A stretch of 9,883 nucleotides of DNA from DATECU01 sp035286745 (GCA_035286745.1 DATECU010000079.1:1-9883), one strand, 5' to 3'. Counted from the first letter of the stretch, positions 1 through 5,975 are shown. Program-made: numbers and translations. Notes: generated by a model from the letters alone, not told the origin.

Positions 1-176
1 ACGGCTACCGGCCCCCCCGACCGCTTGACGAGGGACATCGGGGTCGAGGCGGGCTCGATCTCGATCCGCCCGTCCCGCTCGCGGATCTCGACCGCGCGTC
101 CACGCCCGAGACCGAGACGGTCGCGGAGCGCCTTGGGGATCACGATGCGGCCCGCGGAATCGATGGCAGATCTCAT
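1..176 (-). CDS. AbrB/SpoVT-type (VapB/MazE-like) antitoxin, partial
   Basis: Only the first 58 codons are present; the gene runs off the left edge. The protein begins MRSAIDSAGRIVIPKALRDR and continues with a GRAVEIRERDGRIEIEP stretch. This is the swapped-hairpin AbrB/SpoVT DNA-binding fold: the D-x-x-G-R-I-V-I-P-K core at residues 5-15, then the R-L-G-L turn and the second beta hairpin. Proteins of this size and sequence are usually VapB- or MazE-like antitoxins that bind their own promoter and neutralise a toxin. The residues after the domain (PMSLVKRSGG onwards) resemble the toxin-binding tail of VapB proteins. I therefore infer a PIN-domain VapC toxin gene just beyond base 1, but it is not visible. 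The ATG at 176 was chosen because the domain starts immediately there; no strong Shine-Dalgarno sequence is close, but TAGGAT lies six bases upstream. A stand-alone AbrB-like regulator is the alternative. Confidence 0.85.
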   Translation of the reverse strand, partial: MRSAIDSAGRIVIPKALRDRLGLGRGRAVEIRERDGRIEIEPASTPMSLVKRSGGPVA

Positions 177-182
177 GGCAGA

Positions 183-188
183 ATCCTA
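183..188 (-). promoter_or_regulatory. Candidate -10 hexamer (TAGGAT) of the antitoxin gene
   Basis: On the minus strand TAGGAT stands six bases before the ATG at 176. It matches the sigma-70 type -10 consensus at four of six positions, including the conserved first TA and final T. This distance would place the transcription start at or next to the ATG, giving a leaderless mRNA. No convincing -35 box is visible 16-18 bases upstream. The same TAGGAT-N6-ATG arrangement occurs before the DUF1801 gene. Confidence 0.35.
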
Positions 189-229
189 CCATCGGAGGGC
201 CCTTCCTGGCTGGCTGGGCGTACGCTGCG

Positions 230-1033
230 CTACAGCCCCGCCAGATCCCCCTCGGTCAACAGCATTCGTTCTATGCGTTGGGCGCGACCGGTCTGGGGAT
301 CGGCGGTCACCACCACCGCCGCCAAACGAGGATCGCCTTTCGCGGTCTCGAAGCGGATCGGCATCCCGGTGACGAAGCGGGCGATGATGGTGTCCTTCTC
401 GACACCGATCACCGAGTCGTAAGGCCCCGTCATGCCGATGTCGGTGCAGTAGGCGGTTCCGGCGGGGAGCAGGCGGTGGTCGCAGGTGGGGACGTGGGTG
501 TGGGTTCCCACCACCGCCGTGACCTTGCCGTCGAAGTAGTAGCCGAGCGCCATCTTCTCCGAGCTGGCCTCGCAGTGGGCGTCCACGATAATGATGGCGG
601 CTTGCTTGCGCAGCGCTTCGACCTCAGCCATGCCGCGCGTGAAGGGGTCGTCGATGGCGCCGTTCATGAAGACGCGGCCGGAGAGGTTCAGGGTAGCGAC
701 GGCAACGCCCGAGTCTTTGCCCCGGCCCACGTGGGTCCCCCGCCCCGGCTGCCCGGCCGGGTAGTTGGCGGGCCGCAGCAGATCGCTCATCTGGCCCATC
801 ACGGGCACGATTTCCTTCTTGTCCCAGATGTGGTTGCCCGAGGTCATGCAGTCGACGCCCATGGCCCGGATCTCTTCGCAGACCTCTTTGGTGACGCCGA
901 AGCCGCCGGCCGCGTTCTCCACGTTGGCGATACAGTAGTCGATGTCGTACCGTCGAAAGACCACAGGCAACGCCTTCTTCATGATGTGGCGGCCGGGACT
1001 GCCCACCACGTCGCCGACCACCAGAATGTTCAT
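230..1033 (-). CDS. ymdB: YmdB-family metallophosphoesterase (2',3'-cyclic-nucleotide phosphodiesterase)
   Basis: The 267-residue protein has the normal length of the TIGR00282/YmdB family and is collinear with it. The metal-site residues known from Bacillus subtilis YmdB are all visible: D8 in GDVVG, E39-N40 in NVENAAGG, N67-H68 in SGNHIWDK, H153 in DAHCEA, and H178 and H180 in VGTHTHVPTCD. The CTDIGMTGPYDSVIG block near residue 196 is also typical. Characterised members are dinuclear-metal cytosolic phosphodiesterases acting on 2',3'-cyclic nucleotides; in Bacillus YmdB influences the choice between motility and biofilm formation and mRNA levels. The family fold is certain; the physiological role here is inferred. 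The ATG at 1033 starts exactly at the first beta strand (MNILVVGD). A GGAGAGGAG purine run lies upstream, rather far from the ATG. The dodecin gene lies 51 bases upstream on the same strand, so the two are probably one transcript. It is not the E. coli macrodomain protein of the same name. Confidence 0.95.
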   Translation of the reverse strand: MNILVVGDVVGSPGRHIMKKALPVVFRRYDIDYCIANVENAAGGFGVTKEVCEEIRAMGVDCMTSGNHIWDKKEIVPVMGQMSDLLRPANYPAGQPGRGTHVGRGKDSGVAVATLNLSGRVFMNGAIDDPFTRGMAEVEALRKQAAIIIVDAHCEASSEKMALGYYFDGKVTAVVGTHTHVPTCDHRLLPAGTAYCTDIGMTGPYDSVIGVEKDTIIARFVTGMPIRFETAKGDPRLAAVVVTADPQTGRAQRIERMLLTEGDLAGL

Positions 1034-1051
1034 GGGTGAGAAGACTCCTCT

Positions 1052-1081
1052 CCCGCCTCGCGGGGGCGGGCGGAAACCGCC
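1052..1081 (-). other. Two adjacent GC hairpins between dodecin and ymdB
   Basis: The gap between the dodecin stop and the ymdB start can form two stem-loops on the transcribed (minus) strand. GGCGG-TTT-CCGCC occupies 1081 to 1069 and CCCGC-GAG-GCGGG occupies 1064 to 1052. Neither is followed by a T-tract, so they do not look like a standard intrinsic terminator. They could be a processing or stabilising element that sets different levels of dodecin and ymdB mRNA. In such GC-rich DNA short stems also arise by chance. Confidence 0.35.
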
Positions 1082-1084
1082 ACC

Positions 1085-1297
1085 CTACTCGCCCTCGTAC
1101 TTGAAGGAGACCTTGACCTTGGCACGGTAGGCCTTGACCTTGCCGTTCTCGATCTGCATGTCCAGCTCCGCGATCTCGGCGACCCGAAGCTCGCGCAACG
1201 ACTTGGACGCCCGCGCCACGGCGGCCGACGCGGCCTTTTCCCAGGACTCGGTGCTGGTGCCGATCAGCTCGATGACCTTGTAGACACTCTCAGCCAT
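1085..1297 (-). CDS. Dodecin family protein, SecE2/calcium-dodecin-like
   Basis: The 70-residue protein has dodecin length and layout: strand one (SVYKVIELIGTS, residues 4-15), a helix (ESWEKAASAAVARASKSL, 17-34), then two long beta strands ending VKVSFKYEG. Dodecins form hollow cytosolic dodecamers that bind flavins, CoA or ions. In flavin-binding dodecins a tryptophan stacks on the isoalloxazine ring and a nearby glutamine contacts it. Here the equivalent segment reads LRVAEI with V39 in place of tryptophan, and R58 sits where the glutamine is expected. The sequence instead resembles, from memory, the mycobacterial SecE2 (Rv0379) calcium-dodecin type, including the GTS-x-x-SWE-x-AA start. 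Flavin storage is therefore doubtful. The ATG at 1297 is preceded by GAGGAG at good spacing; longer in-frame upstream readings have no dodecin homology. It probably leads an operon with ymdB. Confidence 0.93.
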   Translation of the reverse strand: MAESVYKVIELIGTSTESWEKAASAAVARASKSLRELRVAEIAELDMQIENGKVKAYRAKVKVSFKYEGE

Positions 1298-1369
1298 TTG
1301 GATCTCCTCGTCCTGCCCACGCCGGACCTGTGTCAGGTGGCGGGGCGGTCTAGTCGACGGTTTCTTGTT

Positions 1370-1381
1370 CCTTCGCGAAGG
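1370..1381. promoter_or_regulatory. 12-base palindrome upstream of dodecin
   Basis: CCTTCGCGAAGG is a perfect palindrome about 73 bases before the dodecin start codon, in the part of the gap where its promoter is expected. A dimeric regulator could bind it, or it could be chance; no regulator family is recognised from the sequence alone. Confidence 0.25.
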
Positions 1382-1479
1382 TCGCTTGGTGCCGGTCTCG
1401 CAAGCACCCAAGTTCCCGATGGTTGCGCTCCGATTGCCACTTCGTTCTCGGTGCTCCTCTGTGCCCCCGGGGGTAGCCG

Positions 1480-1567
1480 TCAGCACTCAGCAACGGCGCC
1501 AGCCACTTCGAGCCGGTTCGCTCTCCACAGCCTCGGACGCCTTCCGTCGCTGACCGCTGAGTGCTGA
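1480..1567. repeat. Inverted repeat pair (TCAGCACTCAGC / GCTGAGTGCTGA)
   Basis: The 12 bases at 1480-1491 are the exact reverse complement of those at 1556-1567, with 64 bases between them. The right arm belongs to the longer unit GCTGACCGCTGAGTGCTG (1549-1566) that recurs exactly at 9060-9077. The left arm continues into AACGG, as does the reverse complement of the 9060 copy after an extra seven bases, so it looks like a third copy with a short internal deletion. This points to a dispersed short intergenic repeat, not to a terminator alone. Confidence 0.6.
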
Positions 1568-1668
1568 TCGCCAGCTTCCGGGCCTCGCGCCTCGCGTGTC
1601 GGGCACCTCGATGCTCGACCTGCGCTGGCCGATCACTGTCCCCTGCACATCGCCTTCCGTTCGCCGCG

Positions 1669-4104
1669 CTAGACGGTCACCGGTTTCGCCCGCGGCTTTC
1701 CCGGAAACGCCTTGGGGTGCGGCTTGTGAGCCGCCCCGGGCAGCGGCAAGAGAGGCGGCACCAGCGTCAGCCTCAGCACCTCGTGCACCTCGTCCACCAG
1801 GTGGATCTCCATCCCCCGGGTCAGGGTTGCCGGGATCTCGTTCAGCTCCTTCTGGTTGAGCTTGGGGCAGAGCACGGTGGTGATTCCCGCTCGCCGGGCG
1901 GCCAGGATCTTCTCCTTGAGTCCCCCGATGGGCAGCACGTTCCCGCGCAGGGTGATCTCTCCGGTCATGGCCACCGAACGCTTGACCGGCCGTCCGGTGA
2001 AGACGGAGATCATGGCGGTGGCGATGGTGATGCCGGCGGAGGGCCCGTCCTTGGGAATGGCGCCCTCCGGCACGTGGATGTGCAGGTCGTGGCCGGCGAA
2101 GAACTCGTCCTTGATCCCGAACTGCCGGGCTCGGGAGCGGGCGTAGGACAGCGCGGCCTGGGCCGACTCCTTCATCACCTCGCCCAGGTGGCCGGTTAGG
2201 GTTAGGCGGCCCTTCCCCTTCATGGCGGTGGCCTCGATGAACATCACGTCGCCGCCGGTAGCGGTCCAGGCCAGGCCCAGCGCGATCCCCACCGTATCCT
2301 GCTTGAGCAGTTCCTCGGGCAGCACCTTGGGCGCTCCCAGGTACTTCTTGAGCGATCCGGGGGAGACCCGGACCGGCTCCGGGTGGCCCTCGGCCACCCG
2401 CCGGGCCACCTTGCGGGACACGGTGGCGATCTCTCGCTCGAAGTTGCGAAGGCCCGCCTCCCGGGTGTAGCCGTTGATCATGGTCCGGAGCGACTTCTCC
2501 GCGAAGCTCAGGTTCTCCGCGGTGAGGCCGTGCTCCTCGAGCTGCTTGGGCACCAGGTGGCGTTTGGCGATCTCCAGCTTCTCCTCCTCGGTGTAGCCGG
2601 AGAGCGGGAGCAGCTCCATGCGGTCCAGGAAGGCCGGCTGGATGGTGTCGGTCAAGTTGGCGGTGCAGATGAACATGACGTTGCTGAGGTCGAAGGGGAC
2701 GCCCAGGTAGTGGTCGCGGAAGGAGTTGTTCTGCTCGGGGTCCAGCACCTCCAAGAGCGCAGACGACGGGTCGCCGCGGTAGTCGGCCCCGATCTTGTCC
2801 ACCTCGTCCATCATGAACACCGGGTTGTTGGAGCCGGCCTGGTGAATGCCCTGAATGATGCGGCCGGGCATGGAGCCCACGTAGGTCCGCCGGTGGCCGC
2901 GGATCTCGGCCTCGTCCTTGACGCCGCCCAGCGATAGGCGCACGAACTTGCGGCCCAGGGACCGGGCGATCGAGCGGCCCAGGCTGGTCTTGCCCACGCC
3001 GGGAGGGCCCACGAAGCAGAGCAGCGGGCCCTTCATCTTGTCCTTGAGCTTGCGCACCGCCAGGTACTCGACGATGCGCTCCTTCACCTTTTCCAGACCG
3101 TAGTGGTCCTCGTCCAGGATTCGCTGGGCTTCGACCAGGTCCAGGTTGTCCTTGGTGGGCTTGCCCCAGGGCAAGGTGACCATCCAGTCCAGCCAGTTGC
3201 GCAGGGTGGCGGTTTCCGCCGAGTCCGGGTGCATGCGCTCCAGCTTCTTGAGCTGGCGCTCCACCTCGTCCTGCACCGGCTTGGGCATCTTGGCCTTGCC
3301 CGCCTTCTCCTTGAGGGCCGCGATCTCCTCGGCCAGCTCGTTGCCCTCGCCTAACTCCTGCTGGATGGCCTTGAGCTGCTGGCGCAGGAAGAACTCGCGC
3401 TGGCTCCGGTCCATCTCCCCCTTGGCCTGGGAGGAGATCTCCTGCTGCATGGCCAGCACTTCCAGCTCCTTGGCCATCAGCTCGTGGACCCGGCGCAGCC
3501 GCTCCACCGGATCGACCGCTTCCAGGATCTCCTGGGCCCCCTCCACCTTGAGGTCCAGGTTGGACGCCGTCAGGTCCGCCAAACGCCCGGGCTCCTCCAT
3601 GTTGGTGGCGATGACGATCACCTCGGGAGAGAGCGGCTTGCCCAGGTTGGCCGACTTCTCGAGCGCGCCCTTGACGTTGCGCATCAAGGCCTCGACCTCC
3701 AGCCCCTTGGGCTGCGAATCCGGTTCCGGAAGCGACTCGATGTGCGCCTGCAAGTGGGGCGGGCCTTCCTCGAAGCCGGTGATACGGGCCCGCGACAGGC
3801 CTTGCACCAACACTCGAATCCGCCCATCCGGCAGCTTCAGCATTCGCATGATGATGGCGGCGGTGCCCACCCGATACATGTCGTCGGGACCGGGCTCTTC
3901 ATCATCCTGTCGCTTCTGGGCGGCCAGCAGGATCATCCGGTTGTCGGCCAGCGCCTGATCCACCGCCTTGATCGACCGCTCCCGGCTCACGTAGAGGGGG
4001 ACGATCATGAAGGGGAAGATCACGATGTCTCGGAGCGGAAGGACCGGCAGGCTCTCCGGGATCTTGACCGCGTCCGTATCCGCCTTGTCCAGCTCTTCGT
4101 TCAC
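1669..4104 (-). CDS. lon: ATP-dependent endopeptidase La (Lon protease)
   Basis: This is a full-length 811-residue Lon (LonA type), which degrades misfolded and regulatory cytosolic proteins as a hexamer. The N-terminal substrate-binding domain starts at IPESLPVLPLRDIVIFP (residues 15-31), followed by a helical region to about 350. The AAA+ module has Walker A GPPGVGKTS (366-374), Walker B VFMMDEVDK (429-437) and the usual TANLTDTIQPAFLDRME sensor region. The protease domain follows, with catalytic S689 in PKDGPSAG and K732 in GGLKEK. The 43-residue spacing equals that of E. coli S679/K722. The C-terminus carries a proline- and lysine-rich tail (about 783-811) beyond the usual end. The start is a GTG overlapping the small heat-shock gene's stop codon (GTGA), with GGGAG eight bases upstream; the next Met, M33, lies inside the conserved domain. 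The frame stays open far upstream, but there it runs through the sHSP gene in another frame. Co-expression with the sHSP fits a protein-quality-control operon. Confidence 0.98.
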   Translation of the reverse strand: MNEELDKADTDAVKIPESLPVLPLRDIVIFPFMIVPLYVSRERSIKAVDQALADNRMILLAAQKRQDDEEPGPDDMYRVGTAAIIMRMLKLPDGRIRVLVQGLSRARITGFEEGPPHLQAHIESLPEPDSQPKGLEVEALMRNVKGALEKSANLGKPLSPEVIVIATNMEEPGRLADLTASNLDLKVEGAQEILEAVDPVERLRRVHELMAKELEVLAMQQEISSQAKGEMDRSQREFFLRQQLKAIQQELGEGNELAEEIAALKEKAGKAKMPKPVQDEVERQLKKLERMHPDSAETATLRNWLDWMVTLPWGKPTKDNLDLVEAQRILDEDHYGLEKVKERIVEYLAVRKLKDKMKGPLLCFVGPPGVGKTSLGRSIARSLGRKFVRLSLGGVKDEAEIRGHRRTYVGSMPGRIIQGIHQAGSNNPVFMMDEVDKIGADYRGDPSSALLEVLDPEQNNSFRDHYLGVPFDLSNVMFICTANLTDTIQPAFLDRMELLPLSGYTEEEKLEIAKRHLVPKQLEEHGLTAENLSFAEKSLRTMINGYTREAGLRNFEREIATVSRKVARRVAEGHPEPVRVSPGSLKKYLGAPKVLPEELLKQDTVGIALGLAWTATGGDVMFIEATAMKGKGRLTLTGHLGEVMKESAQAALSYARSRARQFGIKDEFFAGHDLHIHVPEGAIPKDGPSAGITIATAMISVFTGRPVKRSVAMTGEITLRGNVLPIGGLKEKILAARRAGITTVLCPKLNQKELNEIPATLTRGMEIHLVDEVHEVLRLTLVPPLLPLPGAAHKPHPKAFPGKPRAKPVTV

Positions 4105-4568
4105 GATGTCTGCTCCCGCGTGATGGGTATCACGATCTCGCGTCCGCGCCGGTCCTTGAGGCGCGGGATGGTGATGGTGAGGACGCCTCCGCTCAGGCGA
4201 GCCTCGGCCTGGCTGATGTCCACCGGCAGATCCAGGGTGAGGGTGCGGGAGAAGCGTCCCTGCGGCCGTTCCAGGCACAGGTAGCCTAACGCCCCAGGCG
4301 GCCGCTTTTCCCGCCGCTCGCCGGTTATCTCCATCGCCCCGTCCCGGTGAACCACGCGCAAGGACTCCGGTTGCATGCCGGGGACCTCCACCACGATGGT
4401 GAGCTTGCCGTGGCACTCGAAGACGTCGATTCCCGGCACCCACTCGCCGCCGCCGGTGGGGTCGGGTCGGTCCATGCCGGAAAGCCGCTCGAAGAGCTGG
4501 TTGATCTCGCGCCGGAGCAGCGAGAGGTCGGTCTGGGGCGGTCGCGGCGGTTTCTTGGTCACGGTCAT
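4101..4568 (-). CDS. Hsp20/alpha-crystallin small heat-shock protein
   Basis: The 155-residue protein is a typical bacterial sHSP, an ATP-independent holdase that keeps unfolding proteins soluble. A short N-terminal arm (1-42) contains the helix LSLLRREINQLFERL. The alpha-crystallin domain spans about 43-137: WVPGIDVFECHGKLTIVVEVPGM, then ITGERREKR, then ERPQGRFSRTLTLDLPVD, then the signature A-R-L-S-G-G-V-L-T-I-T-I-P (123-135). The C-terminal anchoring motif I-P-I (147-149) that mediates oligomer assembly is present. The ATG at 4568 is preferred because AGGTGGGGGG lies six bases upstream; an ATG at 4616 would add 16 low-complexity residues and turn the leader hairpin into coding sequence. 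The stop overlaps the lon GTG start. Genes pairing sHSP with Lon make sense because sHSP-bound clients, and IbpA/IbpB themselves in E. coli, can be Lon substrates. The leader may provide temperature control (see the separate entry). Confidence 0.96.
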   Translation of the reverse strand: MTVTKKPPRPPQTDLSLLRREINQLFERLSGMDRPDPTGGGEWVPGIDVFECHGKLTIVVEVPGMQPESLRVVHRDGAMEITGERREKRPPGALGYLCLERPQGRFSRTLTLDLPVDISQAEARLSGGVLTITIPRLKDRRGREIVIPITREQTS

Positions 4569-4570
4569 AG

Positions 4571-4617
4571 AACACCCCCCACCTAAACGCGCCGCAACCG
4601 GCGCGCCAGGGGGCACC
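4571..4617 (-). promoter_or_regulatory. sHSP leader hairpin masking the Shine-Dalgarno (candidate RNA thermometer)
   Basis: On the mRNA strand a perfect seven-base stem CGCGCCG-GUUG-CGGCGCG (4605 to 4588) sits just before the Shine-Dalgarno AGGUGGGGGG (4584 to 4575). A CCCCC tract at 4613-4609, on the far side of the stem, can pair with five Gs of the Shine-Dalgarno; weaker G-U pairs can extend this outward (GGUG with UGUU). The result is an inner hairpin enclosed by a helix that hides the ribosome-binding site. Small heat-shock genes are the classic targets of such thermometers. It lacks the U-run of fourU and the UYGCU-type motif of ROSE elements, so it would be a different class, and G:C pairing may be too stable to melt at moderate temperature. 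Confidence 0.4.
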
Positions 4618-4762
4618 GCCTATGGTAGTCCGAGAGGCGCCCTCGGGGCGACCCTGGGGCGGTGGCCGGGTGGCCGGAGCGCTCTTCCCGGTTGCCCGCG
4701 AGGCTTCGAGAGCGGCGATCTCTCGCGCTGGGAGCCCTAGCCAGAGTCGCTTCCGGCGCCTC

Positions 4763-4777
4763 CGCACGCCTCGTGCG
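4763..4777 (-). terminator. Weak hairpin downstream of the DinB-like gene
   Basis: CGCACG and CGTGCG form a six-base stem with a three-base loop about 40 bases after the DinB-like stop on the minus strand. It could end that transcript before the sHSP-lon unit. There is no T-tract after it, so an intrinsic terminator is only a possibility. Confidence 0.25.
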
Positions 4778-4816
4778 AAGTACGTGCGCCAGTAGGGCCC
4801 GCCCTGCGGAGGCCTG

Positions 4817-5356
4817 CTACCACGGGAATCCCGGCGCCGAACAGATGCCGGCGATCTGCCCGAGATGACGGTCTATGTGGAAACGCAGGAACTCCAGTCG
4901 CTGCCGGCCATCGAGTGGTCCCGACAGATAGTGCGGGAAGACCACCTGCTCGAGTTGGATCCCCTCGAGCTGAGCGGCCAGATCCGCCAGCATCCCTGTC
5001 AGCGAACGGGTTGCCGACGTCCAGAACGCCAGCGGTCCGCCGATATGAGGCGTGGCGATCGGAGGAGCGACCTCCTTCGGCCTCCAGGTGGCCGTGACGA
5101 TCGCTTCGATCGAAAGGCCTTGGTTCGGCTGCGCCTCTGGCGCACGACCGGCACGCACGCCATCGAGCGCAGCCCAGATCTTGCTGACGCCGGAGATCTC
5201 GGCAAGGTAGAGGTGTTCCACGACCTCAAGCACACTCCACTGCCCCTCGCCCACCCGGAAGCTGCCTTGGGCGTCCGTGAGCCCTCCGACAACGTCAAGA
5301 AGCCTACCGCGAGCGGCCTCGACCGTCCCGACAAGCTGCCTAACAGCAGTACTCAT
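4817..5356 (-). CDS. DinB-like (DinB_2 superfamily) putative metal-dependent protein
   Basis: The 179-residue protein fits the DinB/YfiT four-helix-bundle superfamily in length and pattern. The metal-binding histidine triad is visible: H48 in SVLEVVEHLYLAE, and H160 and H164 in LRFHIDRHLGQI. Characterised relatives are nickel- or zinc-dependent thiol S-transferases using bacillithiol or mycothiol, or mycothiol-dependent maleylpyruvate isomerase; most members are uncharacterised. The substrate here cannot be read from sequence. The frame remains open upstream, but the ATG at 5356 has AAGGAGG three bases before it and begins right at the first helix, whereas the upstream part is low-complexity. 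This gene is unrelated to the Y-family polymerase also named DinB. Base composition of this gene and the DUF1801 gene looks less GC-rich than that of lon, which may mean later acquisition. Confidence 0.88.
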   Translation of the reverse strand: MSTAVRQLVGTVEAARGRLLDVVGGLTDAQGSFRVGEGQWSVLEVVEHLYLAEISGVSKIWAALDGVRAGRAPEAQPNQGLSIEAIVTATWRPKEVAPPIATPHIGGPLAFWTSATRSLTGMLADLAAQLEGIQLEQVVFPHYLSGPLDGRQRLEFLRFHIDRHLGQIAGICSAPGFPW

Positions 5357-5561
5357 GCGCCTCCTTGCGCCGGGCTCGACCCACGCCCTTCGATCATTCG
5401 CTCGACACTGGCTTGAGACCCCATTGAACCACCGGCTTCGCCGCCCGCCGCCGAGGCCCCCTTCATCACCAGGCCTGAGTCTGAACGGGGCTGCCATGAA
5501 CGGCATGCCGGAGCAGGCCACAGTCCGGAGCCATGGCATAGAGAGCGATGACAACTGAACA
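5357..5561. other. Gap between DUF1801 and DinB-like genes
   Basis: About 205 bases separate these two minus-strand genes. Open frames across it have no recognisable domain and no credible ribosome-binding site. The DinB-like promoter is presumably here, but I cannot point to a convincing -35/-10 pair. No strong terminator hairpin follows the DUF1801 stop. Confidence 0.5.
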
Positions 5562-5963
5562 CTAGGGCTTCGCCTTCCCAGAACGGTTGAGGGCGACGGC
5601 TTGGCGAACGAGCGCCTTGAAGGCGGACGCGTCAACCTCTTCTCCTTCGTGGATGTCGATCGCGCGGCGCACGTTTCCGTCGAGACTCGAGTTGAAGAGA
5701 CGGGCCGGGTCCTTCAGAGACGCGCCCTTGGCGAAGGTGAGCTTCACGGCCTTCTTGTAGGATTCGCCGGTGCAGATGATGCCATCGTGCGACCAAGTCG
5801 GAGTGCCCATCCACTTCCACTCCTCGACGACGCCCGGGTCTGCTTCCTTGATGAGCGTGCGCATTCTGCCGAGCGTGTCCCCGCGCCAGTCCCCGAGCTC
5901 GGCGATTCTCTTCGAGATGAGCGCCGACGCCGACTGGCCTTGGTTCGCGCCCGACTTCTTCAT
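5562..5963 (-). CDS. DUF1801 (YdhG-like) domain protein
   Basis: The 133-residue protein matches DUF1801 in size and signature: EEWKWMGTPTWSHDGIICTGESYKKAVKLTF (about 47-77), then the FAKGASLKDPARLFNSSLDGNVRRAIDI block (77-104), and a C-terminal helix with LVRQAVALN. The family has a YdhG-like alpha/beta fold; some members carry an iron-chaperone-type label based on fold similarity, but no clear biochemical role is established. It is probably a small cytosolic protein. The ATG at 5963 is chosen because the family's N-terminal helix follows. AGGA lies eight bases upstream, but TAGGAT at exactly N6 also makes a leaderless start possible. Another ATG at 5971 is out of frame. It lies downstream of the phosphatase gene on the same strand, about 200 bases away. 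Confidence 0.85.
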   Translation of the reverse strand: MKKSGANQGQSASALISKRIAELGDWRGDTLGRMRTLIKEADPGVVEEWKWMGTPTWSHDGIICTGESYKKAVKLTFAKGASLKDPARLFNSSLDGNVRRAIDIHEGEEVDASAFKALVRQAVALNRSGKAKP

Positions 5964-5969
5964 CCTCTC

Positions 5970-5975
5970 ATCCTA
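5970..5975 (-). promoter_or_regulatory. Candidate -10 hexamer (TAGGAT) of the DUF1801 gene
   Basis: TAGGAT on the minus strand ends six bases before the ATG at 5963, the same hexamer and spacing seen before the antitoxin gene. If used, transcription would start at or beside the ATG. The AGGA within it could equally serve as a Shine-Dalgarno sequence on a longer transcript, so the site is ambiguous. No -35 box is evident. Confidence 0.3.

Larger units (their letters stand above)
1298..1668. other. Non-coding stretch between lon and dodecin
   Basis: No gene is supported here: the open frames show no recognisable domain, and their products look like random GC-rich translation. The stretch must hold the lon 3' end and the dodecin promoter, both on the minus strand. 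Visible structure includes a perfect 12-base palindrome CCTTCGCGAAGG (1370-1381), a small hairpin ACCTG-TGT-CAGGT (1326-1338), a short tandem CTCGCGC repeat near 1583-1595, and the inverted repeat pair described separately. No convincing -35/-10 pair or poly-U terminator was found. Confidence 0.6.

Noticed and set aside
278..1039. 253-codon plus-strand frame opposite ymdB
   Set aside because: It is an antisense shadow rich in His/Gly/Val repeats; ymdB on the minus strand has all its catalytic residues.
1480..1567. CIRCE-like (HrcA) operator formed by TCAGCACTC and GAGTGCTGA
   Set aside because: The arms match CIRCE half-sites at eight of nine bases, but the spacing is 70 bases instead of nine, the site is downstream of lon, and the unit is part of a longer dispersed repeat.
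2193..2208. Telomere-like GGTTAGGGTTAGG repeat
   Set aside because: It lies inside the lon protease domain and encodes the normal LTLTG residues, so it is coincidental coding sequence.
4105..4767. In-frame N-terminal extension of lon giving a 1032-residue protein
   Set aside because: The extra 221 codons are the out-of-frame reading of the sHSP gene and its leader; they are arginine/proline-rich without any domain, and the GTG at 4104 has a good Shine-Dalgarno sequence and matches normal Lon length.
4865..5416. 183-codon plus-strand frame across the DinB-like gene
   Set aside because: It is antisense to a gene with an intact histidine triad and a clear Shine-Dalgarno sequence; the product resembles no family.
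5353..5562. 69-codon minus-strand frame between DUF1801 and the DinB-like gene
   Set aside because: It has no recognisable domain or ribosome-binding site and overlaps the DinB-like start out of frame.
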